A stretch of 64,000 bases of DNA from Taudactylus pleione (taxonomy: Eukaryota; Chordata; Amphibia; Anura; Myobatrachidae). A program made the position numbers and the translations under genes. The notes beneath the pieces are model-generated. The model did not search any database, had not been told where the DNA came from, and worked only from the letters and a program-made list of their open reading frames with translations. The DNA is taken from contig JAUIMM010000737.1 of the NCBI GenBank assembly GCA_031769625.1, positions 1,401,501 through 1,465,500 on the forward strand. The letters run 5' to 3'. The stretch's first letter is position 1, and every line of letters begins with the position of its first letter. This document shows positions 53,701 through 64,000 of the stretch, piece after piece.

Positions 53701-55696
53701 GGATGTATAAGGAGGATGGTGACATACACAGGAGGCCCTGTGACCTCTGTGTGTTAGGGGTACAGTAAGAAGCTATAGGTCAGTATTACATGGATGTATA
53801 AGGAGGATGGTGACATACATAGGAGGCCCTGTGACCTCTGCGTGTTAGGAGTACAGTAAGAAGCTATAGGTCAGTATTACATGGATGTATAAGGAGATGG
53901 TGACATACATAGGAGGCCCTGTGACCTCTGCGTGTTAGGGGTACAGTAAGAAGCTATAGGTCAGAATTACATGGATGTATAAGGAGGAAGGTGACATACA
54001 TAGAAGGCCCTGTGACCTCTGCGTGTTAGGGGTACAGTAAGAAGCTATAGGTCAGTATTACATGGATGTATAAGGAGATGGTGACATATAGAGGAGGCCC
54101 TGTGACCTCTGTGTGTTAGGGGTACAGTAAGAAGCTATAGGTCAGTATTACATGGATGTATAAGGAGATGGTGACATACAGAGGAGGCCCTGTGACCTCT
54201 GCGTGTTAGCAGTACAGTAAGAAGCTATAGGTAATGTTACATGGATGTATAAGGAGGATGGTGACATACATAGGAGGCCCTGTGACCTCTGCATGTTAAG
54301 GGTACAGTAAGAAGCTTAAGGTTAGTGTTATATGGAGGTGTAAGGAGGATGGTGACATACAGAGGAGGCCCTGTGACCTCTGCGTGTTAGGAGTACAGTA
54401 AGAAGCTATAGGTCAGTATTACATGGATGTATAAGGAGGATGGTGACATACAGAGGAGGCCCTGTGAACTCTGCGTGTTAGGGGTACAGTAAGAAGCTAT
54501 AGGTCAGTATTACTTGGATGTTTAAGGACATGGTGACATACAGAGGAGGCCCTGTGATCTCTGCGTGTTAGGGGTACGGTAAGAAGCTATAGGTCAGTAT
54601 TACATGGATGTATAAGGAGGATGGTGACATACAGAGGGGGTCCTGTGACCTCTGCGTGTTAGGGGTACAGTAAGAAGCTATAGGTCAGTATTACATGGAT
54701 GTATAAGGAGGATGGTGACATACAGAGGAGGCCCTGTGACCTCTGCGTGTTAGGGGTACAGTAAGAAGCTATAGGTCAGTATTACATGGATGTATAAGGA
54801 GGATGGTGACATACATAGGAGGCCCTGGGACCTCTGAGTGTTAGGGGTACAGTAAGAAGCTATAGGTCAGTATTACATGGATGTATAAGGAGTATGGTGA
54901 CATACAGAGGAGGCCCTGTGACCTCTGCGTGTTAGGAATACAGTAAGAAGCTATAGGTCAGTATTACATGGATGTATAAGGAGTATGGTGACATACAGAG
55001 GAGGCCCTGTGACCTCTGTGTGTTAGGGGTACAGTAAGAAGCTATAGGTCAGTATTACATGGATGTATAAGGAGGATGGTGACATACAGAGGAAGCCCTG
55101 TGACCTGTGCGTGTTAGGAGTACAGTAAGAAGCTATAGGTCAGTATTACATGGATGTATAAGGAGGATGGTGACATACAGAGGAAGCCCTGTGACCTCTG
55201 CGTGTTAGGAGTACAGTAAGAAGCTATAGGTCAGTATTACATGGATGTATAAGGAGGGTGGTGACATACAGAGGAGGCCCTGTGACCTCTGCTTGTTAGG
55301 AGTACAGTAAGAAGCTATAGGTCAGTATTACATGGATGTATAAGGAGGATGGTGACATACATAGGAGGCCCTGTGACCTCTGCGTGTTAGGGGTACAGTA
55401 AGAAGCTATAGATCAGTATTACATGGATGTATAAGGAGGATGGTGACATACAGAAGAGGCCCTATGACCTCTGCGTGTTAGGGGTACAGTATGAAGCTAT
55501 AGGTCAGTATTACATGGATGTATAAGGAGGATGGTGACATACGTAGGAGGCCCTGTGACCTCTGCGTGTTAGGGGTACAGTAAGAAGCTATAGGTCAGTA
55601 TTACATGGATGTATAAGGAGGATGGTGACATACATAGGAGGCCCTGTGACCTCTGAGTGTTAGGGGTACAGTAAGAAGCTATAGGTCAGTATTACA
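50798..55696. repeat. 4,717-bp higher-order repeat of array 2, copy B with two extra monomers
   Basis: This is the tandem copy of 46,081-50,797. The offset is 4,717 bp up to about 54,420, then 4,808 after an inserted monomer marked GTGAACTCTGCG. It becomes 4,899 after a second inserted monomer near 54,640 marked GAGGGGGTCCTG. From there to about 55,690 the copies align again; the CCCTATGACC variant is at 50,561 and 55,460. Both length changes are exactly 91 bp, which fits replication slippage or unequal exchange in register. Confidence 0.9.
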
Positions 55697-57149
55697 TGGA
55701 TGTATAAGGAGGATGGTGACATACAGAGGAGGCCCTGTGACCTCTGCGTGTTAGGGGTACAGTAAGAAGCTATAGGTCAGTATTACATGAATGTATAAAG
55801 AGGATGGTGACATACATAGGAGGCCCTGGGACCTCTGAGTGTTAGGGGTACAGTAACAAGCTATAGGTCAGTATTACATGGATGTATAAGGAGTATGGTG
55901 ACATACAGAGGAGGCCCTGTGACCTCTGCGTGTTAGGGGTACAGTAAGAAGCTATAGGTCAGTATTACATGGATGTATAAGGAGGATGGTGACATACGTA
56001 GGAGGCCCTGTGACCTCTGCGTGTTAGGGGTACAGTAAGAAGCTATAGGTCAGTATTACATGGATGTATAAGGAGGATGGTGACATACATAGGAGGCCCT
56101 GTGACCTCTGAGTGTTAGGGGTACAGTAAGAAGCCATAGGTCAGTATTACATGGATGTATAAGGAGGATGGTGACATACAGAGGAGGCCCTGTGACCTCT
56201 GCGTGTTAGGAGTACAGTAAGAAGCTATAGGTCAGTATTACATGGATGTATAAGGAGATGGTGACATACAGAGGAGGCCCTGTGACCTCTGCGTGTTAGG
56301 GGTACAGTAAGAAGCTATAGGTCAGTATTACATGGATGTATAAGGAGATGGTGACATACAGAGGAGGCCCTGTGACCTCTGCGTGTTAGGGGTACAGTAA
56401 GAAGCTATAGGTCAGTATTACATGGATGTATAAGGAGGATGGTGACATACAGAGGAGGCCCTGTGACCTCTGCATGTTAGGGGTACAGTAAGAAGCTATA
56501 GGTCAGTATTACATGGATGTATAAGGAGGATGGTGACATACAGAGGAAGCCCTGTGACCTCTGCGTGTTAGGGGTACAGTAAGAAGCTATAGGTCAGTAT
56601 TACATGGATGTATAAGGAGATGTGACATATAGAGGAGGCCCTGTGACCTCTGCGTGTTAGGGGTACAGTAAGAAGCTATAGGTCAGTATTACATGGATGT
56701 ATAAGGAGGATGGTGACATACATAGGAGGCCCTGTGACCTCTGCGTGTTAGGAGTACAGTAAGAAGCTATAGGTCAGTATTACATGGATGTATAAGGAGG
56801 ATGGTGACATACATAGGAGGCCCTGTGACCTCTGCGTGTTAGGAGTACAGTAAGAAGCTATAGGTCAGTATTACATGGATGTATAAGGAGGATTGTGACA
56901 TACAGAGGAGGCCCTGTGACCTCTGCATGTTAGGAGTACAGTAAGAAGCTATAGGTCAGTATTACATGGATGTATAAGGAGGATGGTGACATACAGAGGA
57001 GGCCCTGTGACCTCTGAGTGTTAGGGGTACAGTAAGAAGCTATAGGTCAGTATTACATGGATGTATAAGGAGGATGGTGACATACATAGGAGGCCCTGGG
57101 ACCTCTGAGTGTTAGGGGAACAGTAAGAAGCTATAGGTCAGTATTACAT

Positions 57150-60100
57150 GGATGTATAAGGAGTATGGTGACATACAGAGGAGGCCCTGTGACCTCTGTA
57201 TGTTAGGGGTACAGTAAGACGCTATAGGTCAGTATTACATGGATGTATAAGGAGGATGGTGACATACAGAGGAAGCCCTGTGACCTCTGCGTGTTAGGAG
57301 TACAGTAAGAAGCTATAGGTCAGTATTACATGGATGTATAAGGAGGATGGTGACATACAGAGGAAGCCCTGTGACCTCTGCGTGTTAGGGGTACAGTAAG
57401 AAGCTATAGGTCAGTATTACATGGATGTATAAGGAGGATGGTGACATACAGAGGAGGCCCTGTGACCTCTGCGTGTTAGGAGTACAGTAAGAAGCTATAG
57501 GTCAGTATTACATGGATGTATACGGAGGGTGGTGACATACAGAGAAGGCCCTGTGACCTCTGCGTGTTAGGAGTACAGTAAGAAGCTATAGGTCAGTATT
57601 ACATGGATGTATAAGGAGGATGGTGACATACATAGGAGGCCCTGTGACCTCTGCGTGTTAGGGGTACAGTAAGAAGCTATAGATCAGTATTACATGGATG
57701 TATACGGAGGATGGTGACATACAGAAGAGGCCCTGTGACCTCTGCGTGTTAGGGGTACAGTAAGAAGCTATAGGTCAGTATTACATGGATGTATAAGGAG
57801 GATGGTGACATACATAGGAGGCCCTGTGACCTCTGAGTGTTAGGGGTACAGTAAGAAGCTATAGGTCAGTATTACATGGATGTATAAGGAGGATGGTGAC
57901 ATACAGAGGAGGCCCTGTGACCTCTGCGTGTTAGGAGTACAGTAAGAAGCTATAGGTCAGTATTACATGGATGTATAAGGAGGATGGTGACATACATAGG
58001 AGGCCCTGTGACCTCTGAGTGTTAGGGGTACAGTAAGAAGCTAAAGATCAGTATTAGATGGATGTATAAGGAGGATGGTGACATACAGAAGAGGCCCTGT
58101 GACCTCTACGTGTTAGGGGTACAGTATGAAGCTATAGGTCAGTATTACATGGATGTATAAGGAGGATGGTGACATACATAGGAGGCCCTGTGACCTCTGC
58201 GTGTTAGGGGTACAGTAAGAAGCTATAGGTCAGTATTACATGGATGTATAAGGAGGATGGTGACATACATAGGAGGCCCTGTGACCTCTGCGTGTTAGGG
58301 GTACAGTATGAAGCTATAGGTCAGTATTACATGGATGTATAAGGAGATGGTGACATACAGAGGAGGCCCTGTGACCTCTGCGTGTTAGGGGTACAGTAAG
58401 AAGCTATAGGTCAATATTACATGGATGTATAAGGAGATGGTGACATACAGAGGAGGCCCTGTGACCTCTGCGTGTTAGGGGTACAGTAAGAAGCTATAGG
58501 TCAGTATTACATGGATGTATAAGGAGATGGTGACATACAGAGGAGGCCCTGTGACCTCTGCGTGTTAGGAGTACAGTAAGAAGCTATAGTTCAGTATTAC
58601 ATGGATGTATAAGGAGGATGGTGACATACAGAGGAAGCCCTGTGACCTCTGCGTGTTAGGAGTACAGTAAGAAGCTATAGGTCAGTATTACATGGATGTA
58701 TAAGGAGGATGGTGACATACAGAGGAAGCCCTGTGACCTCTGCGTGTTAGGGGTACAGTAAGAAGCTATAGGTCAGTATTACATGGATGTATAAGGAGAT
58801 GTGACATACAGAGGAGGCCCTGTGACCTCTGCGTGTTAGGGGTACAGTAAGAAGCTATAGGTCAGTATTACATGGATGTATAAGGAGGATGGTGACATAC
58901 ATAGGAGGCCCTGTGACCTCTGCGTGTTAGGAGTACAGTAAGAAGCTATAGGTCAGTATTACATGGATGTATAAGGAGGATGGTGACATACATAGGAGGC
59001 CCTGTGACCTCTGCGTGTTAGGAGTACAGTAAGAAGCTATAGGTCAGTATTACATGGATGTATAAGGAGGATGGTGACACACAGAGGAGGCCCTGTGACC
59101 TCTGCATGTTAGGAGTACAGTAAGAAGCTATAGGTCAGTATTACATGGATGTATAAGGAGGATGGTGACATACAGAGGAGGCCCTGTGACCTCTGAGTGT
59201 TAGGGGTACAGTAAGAAGCTATAGGTCAGTATTACATGGATGTATAAGGAGGATGGTGACATACATAGGAGGCCCTGGGACCTCTGAGTGTTAGGAGTAC
59301 AGTAAGAAGCTATAGGTCAGTATTACATGGATGTATAAGGAGATGGTGACATACAGAGGAGGCCCTGTGACCTCTGCGTGTTAGGAGTACAGTAAGAAGC
59401 TATAGGTCAGTATTACATGGATGTATAAGGAGATGGTGACATACAGAGGAGGCCCTGTGACCTCTGCGTGTTAGGAGTACAGTAAGAAGCTATAGTTCAG
59501 TATTACATGGATGTATAAGGAGGATGGTGACATACAGAGGAAGCCCTGTGACCTCTGCGTGTTAGGAGTACAGTAAGAAGCTATAGGTCAGTATTACATG
59601 GATGTATAAGGAGGATGGTGACATACAGAGGAAGCCCTGTGACCTCTGCGTGTTAGGGGTACAGTAAGAAGCTATAGGTCAGTATTACATGGATGTATAA
59701 GGAGATGTGACATACAGAGGAGGCCCTGTGACCTCTGCGTGTTAGGGGTACAGTAAGAAGCTATAGGTCAGTATTACATGGATGTATAAGGAGGATGGTG
59801 ACATACATAGGAGGCCCTGTGACCTCTGCGTGTTAGGAGTACAGTAAGAAGCTATAGGTCAGTATTACATGGATGTATAAGGAGGATGGTGACATACATA
59901 GGAGGCCCTGTGACCTCTGCGTGTTAGGAGTACAGTAAGAAGCTATAGGTCAGTATTACATGGATGTATAAGGAGGATGGTGACATACAGAGGAGGCCCT
60001 GTGACCTCTGCATGTTAGGAGTACAGTAAGAAGCTATAGGTCAGTATTACATGGATGTATAAGGAGGATGGTGACATACAGAGGAGGCCCTGTGACCTCT

Positions 60101-63100
60101 GAGTGTTAGGGGTACAGTAAGAAGCTATAGGTCAGTATTACATGGATGTATAAGGAGGATGGTGACATACATAGGAGGCCCTGGGACCTCTGAGTGTTAG
60201 GAGTACAGTAAGAAGCTATAGGTCAGTATTACATGGATGTATAAGGAGGATGGTGACATACAGAGGAGGCCCTGTGACCTCTGCGTGCTAGGAGTACAGT
60301 AAGAAGCTATAGGTCAGTATTACATGGATGTATAAGGAGGATAGTGACATACAGAGGAAGCCCTGTGACCTCTGCGTGTTAGGAGTACAGTAAGAAGCTA
60401 TAGGTCAGTATTACATGGATGTATAAGGAGGATGGTGACATACAGAGGAAGCCCTGTGACCTCTGCGTGTTAGGGGTACAGTAAGAAGCTATAGGTCAGT
60501 ATTACATGGATGTATAAGGAGGATGGTGACATACAGAGGAGGCCCTGTGACCTCTGCGTGTTAGGAGTACAGTAAGAAGCTATAGGTCAATATTACATGG
60601 ATGTATAAGGAGGGTGGTGACATACAGAGGAGGCCCTGTGACCTCTGCGTGTTAGGAGTACAGTAAGAAGCTATAGGTCAGTATTACATGGATGTATAAG
60701 GAGGATGGTGACATACATAGGAGGCCCTGTGACCTCTGCGTGTTAGGGGTACAGTAAGAAGCTATAGGTCAGTATTACATGGATGTATAAGGAGGATGGT
60801 GACATACATAGGAGGCCGTGTGACCTCTGCGTGTTAGGAGTACAGTAAGAAGCTATAGGTCAGTATTACATGGATGTATAAGGAGGATGGTGACATACAT
60901 AGGAGGCCCTGTGACCTCTGCGTGTTAGGAGTACAGTAAGAAGCTATAGGTCAGTATTACATGGATGTATAAGGAGGATGGTGACATACAGAGGAGGCCC
61001 TGTGACCTCTGCATGTTAGGAGTACAGTAAGAAGCTATAGGTCAGTATTACATGGATGTATAAGGAGGATGGTGACATACAGAGGAGGCCCTGTGACCTC
61101 TGTGTTAGGGGTACAGTAAGAAGCTATAGGTCAGTATTACATGGATGTATAAGGAGGATGGTGACATACATAGGAGGCCCTGGGACCTCTGAGTGTTAGG
61201 GGTACAGTAAGAAGCTATAGGTCAGTATTACATGGATGTATAAGGAGGATGGTGACATACAGAGGAGGCCCTGTGACCTCTGCGTGCTAGGAGTACAGTA
61301 AGAAGCTATAGGTCAGTATTACATGGATGTATAAGGAGTATGGTGACATAGAGAGGAGGCCCTGTGACCTCTGTGTGTTAGGGGTACAGTAAGACGCTAT
61401 AGGTCAGTATTACATGGATGTATAAGGAGGATGGTGACATACAGAGGAAGCCCTGTGACCTCTGCGTGTTAGGAGTACAGTAAGAAGCTATAGGTCAGTA
61501 TTACATGGATGTATAAGGAGGATGGTGACATACAGAGGAAGCCCTGTGACCTCTGCGTGTTAGGGGTACAGTAAGAAGCTATAGGTCAGTATTACATGGA
61601 TGTATAAGGAGGATGGTGACATACAGAGGAGGCCCTGTGACCTCTGCGTGTTAGGAGTACAGTAAGAAGCTATAGGTCAGTATTACATGGATGTATAAGG
61701 AGGGTGGTGACATACAGAGGAGGCCCTGTGACCTCTGCGTGTTAGGAGTACAGAAAGAAGCTATAGGTCAGTATTACATGGATGTATAAGGAGGATGGTG
61801 ACATACATAGGAGGCCCTGTGACCTCTGCGTGTTAGGGGTACAGTAAGAAGCTATAGATCAGTATTACATGCATGTATACGGAGGATGGTGACATACAGA
61901 AGAGGCCCTGTGACCTCTGCGTGTTAGGGGTACAGTATGAAGCTATAGGTCAGTATTAGATGGATGTATAAGGAGGATGGTGACATACGTAGGAGGCCCT
62001 GTGACCTCTGCGTGTTAGGGGTACAGTAAGAAGCTATAGGTCAGTATTACATGGATGTATAAGGAGGATGGTGACATACATAGGAGGCCCTGTGACCTCT
62101 GAGTGTTAGGGGTACAGTAAGAAGCTATAGGTCAGTATTACATGGATGTATAAGGAGATGGTGACATACAGAGGAGGCCCTGTGACCTCTGCGTGTTAGG
62201 GGTACAGTAAGAAGCTATAGGTCAATATTACATGGATGTATAAGGAGATGGTGACATACAGAGGAGGCCCTGTGACCTCTGCGTGTTAGGGGTACAGTAA
62301 GAAGCTATAGGTCAGTATTACATGGATGTATAAGGAGATGGTGACATACATAGGAGGCCCTGTGACCTCTGCGTGTTAGGAGTACAGTAAGAAGCTATAG
62401 TTCAGTATTACATGGATGTATAAGGAGGATGGTGACATACAGAGGAAGCCCTGTGACCTCTGCGTGTTAGGAGTACAGTAAGAAGCTATAGGTCAGTATT
62501 ACATGGATGTATAAGGAGGATGGTGACATACAGAGGAAGCCCTGTGACCTCTGCGTGTTAGGGGTACAGTAAGAAGCTATAGGTCAGTATTACATGGATG
62601 TATAAGGAGATGTGACATATAGAGGAGGCCCTGTGACCTCTGCGTGTTAGGGGTACAGTAAGAAGCTATAGGTCAGTATTACATGGATGTATAAGGAGGA
62701 TGGTGACATACATAGGAGGCCCTGTGACCTCTGCGTGTTAGGAGTACAGTAAGAAGCTATAGGTCAGTATTACATGGATGTATAAGGAGGATGGTGACAT
62801 ACATAGGAGGCCCCGTGACCTCTGCGTGTTAGGAGTACAGTAAGAAGCTATAGGTCAGTATTATATGGATGTATAAGGAGGATGGTGACATACAGAGGAG
62901 GCCCTGTGACCTCTGCATGTTAGGAGTACAGTAAGAAGCTATAGGTCAGTATTACATGGATGTATAAGGAGGATGGTGACATACAGAGGAGGCCCTGTGA
63001 CCTCTGAGTGTTAGGGGTACAGTAAGAAGCTATAGGTCAGTATTACATGGATGTATAAGGAGTATGGTGACATACAGAGGAGGCCCTGTGACCTCTGTGT

Positions 63101-64000
63101 GTTAGGGGTACAGTAAGACGCTATAGGTCAGTATTACATGGATGTATAAGGAGGATAGTGACATACAGAGGAAGCCCTGTGACCTCTGCGTGTTAGGAGT
63201 ACAGTAAGAAGCTATAGGTCAGTATTACATGGATGTATAAGGAGGATGGTGACATACAGAGGAAGCCCTGTGACCTCTGCGTGTTAGGGGTACAGTAAGA
63301 AGCTATAGGTCAGTATTACATGGATGTATAAGGAGGATGGTGACATACAGAGGAGGCCCTGTGACCTCTGCGTGTTAGGAGTACAGTAAGAAGCTATAGG
63401 TCAGTATTACATGGATGTATAAGGAGGGTGGTGACATACAGAGGAGGCCCTGTGACCTCTGCGTGTTAGGAGTACAGTAAGAAGCTATAGGTCAGTATTA
63501 CATGGATGTATAAGGAGGATGGTGACATACATAGGAGGCCCTGTGACCTCTGCGTGTTAGGGGTACAGTAAGAAGCTATAGATCAGTATTACATGGATGT
63601 ATAAGGAGGATGGTGAAATACAGAAGAGGCCCTGTGACCTCTGCGTGTTAGGAGTACAGTAAGAAGCTATAGGTCAGTATTACATGGATGTATAAGGAGG
63701 ATGGTGACATACGTAGGAGGCCCTGTGACCTCTGAGTGTTAGGGGTACAGTAAGAAGCTATAGTTCAGTATTACATGGATGTATAAGGAGATGGTGACAT
63801 ACAGAGGAGGCCCTGTGACCTCTGCGTGTTAGGAGTACAGTAAGAAGCTATAGGTCAATATTACATGGATGTATAAGGAGGATGGTGACATACATAGGAG
63901 GCCCTGTGACCTCTGCGTGTTAGGAGTACAGTTAGAAGCTAAAGATCAGAATTACATGGATGTATAAGGAGGATGGTGACATACAGAAGAGGCCCTGTGA
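57150..64000. repeat. Third higher-order domain of array 2 (offsets 4,175, 3,811 and 1,724 bp)
   Basis: The variant ACAGTAAGACGC occurs at 57,211, 61,386 and 63,110, and ATAGATCAGT occurs at 57,679, 61,854 and 63,578. The shared offsets are 4,175 and 1,724 bp. The monomer with AAGCTATAGTTCAG (58,581 and 62,392) and the 89-bp monomer GGAGATGTGAC (58,795 and 62,606) match at 3,811 bp, which is 4,175 less four monomers. A block of about 46 monomers has thus been copied, with four units lost in the second copy, and a third copy starts near 63,050 and runs off the window. Confidence 0.85.
58435..60240. repeat. 906-bp (ten-monomer) tandem duplication in array 2
   Basis: Two adjacent ten-monomer blocks match at an offset of 906 bp. 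AAGCTATAGTTCAG recurs at 58,581 and 59,487, and the 89-bp GGAGATGTGAC monomer at 58,795 and 59,701. The order of intervening variants (AGGAAGCCC twice, then CATAGG twice, then GCATGTTAGG, then CTGGGACC) is the same in both. The offset equals ten units less four bases, reflecting the shorter 89- and 90-bp monomers in each block. Confidence 0.9.

Larger units (their letters stand above)
44807..64000. repeat. Satellite array 2: 91-bp tandem repeat, about 211 monomers
   Basis: A second, unrelated unit of 91 bp repeats to the end of the window. It contains AAGGAGGATGGTGACATACA, GAGGAGGCCCTGTGACCTCT, GCGTGTTAGGGGTACAGTAA, and GAAGCTATAGGTCAGTATTA followed by CATGGATGTAT. Three length classes are frequent: 91 bp (GGAGGATGG), 90 bp (GGAGATGG, one G fewer) and 89 bp (GGAGATGTG). 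Recurrent dimorphic sites are ACAGAGG/ACATAGG, CTGTGACC/CTGGGACC, GCGTG/GAGTG/GTGTG/GCATG and GGGGTAC/GGAGTAC. The first unit is degenerate: TTACATGTTACAAGG stands where later units have TTACATGGATGTATAAGG. All units share one orientation and the array continues beyond the window. The family is not recognised by name. Confidence 0.98.

Noticed and set aside
1..64000. Centromeric satellite with CENP-B boxes
   Set aside because: Neither monomer contains the TTCG...CGGG core of the CENP-B box, and neither is near nucleosome length (66 and 91 bp). A centromeric role cannot be excluded but has no sequence support.
1..64000. Telomeric or subtelomeric repeat tracts
   Set aside because: No runs of TTAGGG or its complement. 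The TTAGGGG in array 2 is one word per 91-bp unit, not a tandem telomere motif.
44807..64000. rDNA intergenic-spacer subrepeats
   Set aside because: Nested subrepeats of this size do occur in rDNA spacers, but no rRNA-coding sequence or recognisable rRNA promoter is in the window.

Overview
The window is almost entirely two unrelated tandem-repeat (satellite/minisatellite) arrays, head to tail, with about 130 bp of non-repeated DNA between them. I find no protein-coding gene, rRNA, tRNA, CRISPR array or recognisable transposon. Both arrays run off the window: array 1 is already in progress at base 1 and array 2 is still running at base 64,000. This is eukaryotic, non-genic, satellite-type DNA. 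The frequent CpG/TpG/CpA dimorphism inside the monomers suggests a genome with germline CpG methylation, most simply a vertebrate. An amphibian or other repeat-rich vertebrate is my guess only; nothing in the sequence fixes the species.

Array 1 (1-44,674) has a 66-bp monomer in about 677 copies. Nearly every monomer is exactly 66 bp, and most differences sit at a few recurrent sites (K/M-type aag/atg, gata/gaga, gg[c/a/t]tgt/ggccgt, tag[c/a/t]actcc, agctc[a/t]g). One base-deleted 65-bp monomer type, marked by TCTACCCC, recurs 19 times and acts as a clock mark for higher-order duplication. From 1 to about 26 kb (family I) there are duplications at offsets of 3,167, 5,740, 5,805, 11,744 and 923 bp. 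From about 26 to 44.7 kb (family II) other variants appear (tagtactcc, gataggccgt, gagtggctg), and two block types alternate three times.

Spacer (44,675-44,806): CpG-dense single-copy-looking DNA. It begins exactly where array 1 stops and carries a good 5' splice-donor match on the minus strand at the junction. It may be a remnant or live exon of a host gene whose intron contains the satellite, but this is unproven.

Array 2 (about 44,807-64,000) has a 91-bp monomer (90- and 89-bp variants common) in about 211 copies. It shows nested higher-order structure: a 7-8-monomer period (about 634 bp), a 4,717-bp unit present twice in tandem (about 46.08-50.80 and 50.80-55.70 kb), and further copies at offsets of 4,175, 1,724 and 906 bp to the right.

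The very long open frames in array 1 (up to about 1,500 codons, on both strands) arise because 66 is divisible by 3 and the monomer lacks stops in one frame on each strand. I do not call them genes. The main interest here is the history of array expansion and the junction, not a new gene system.
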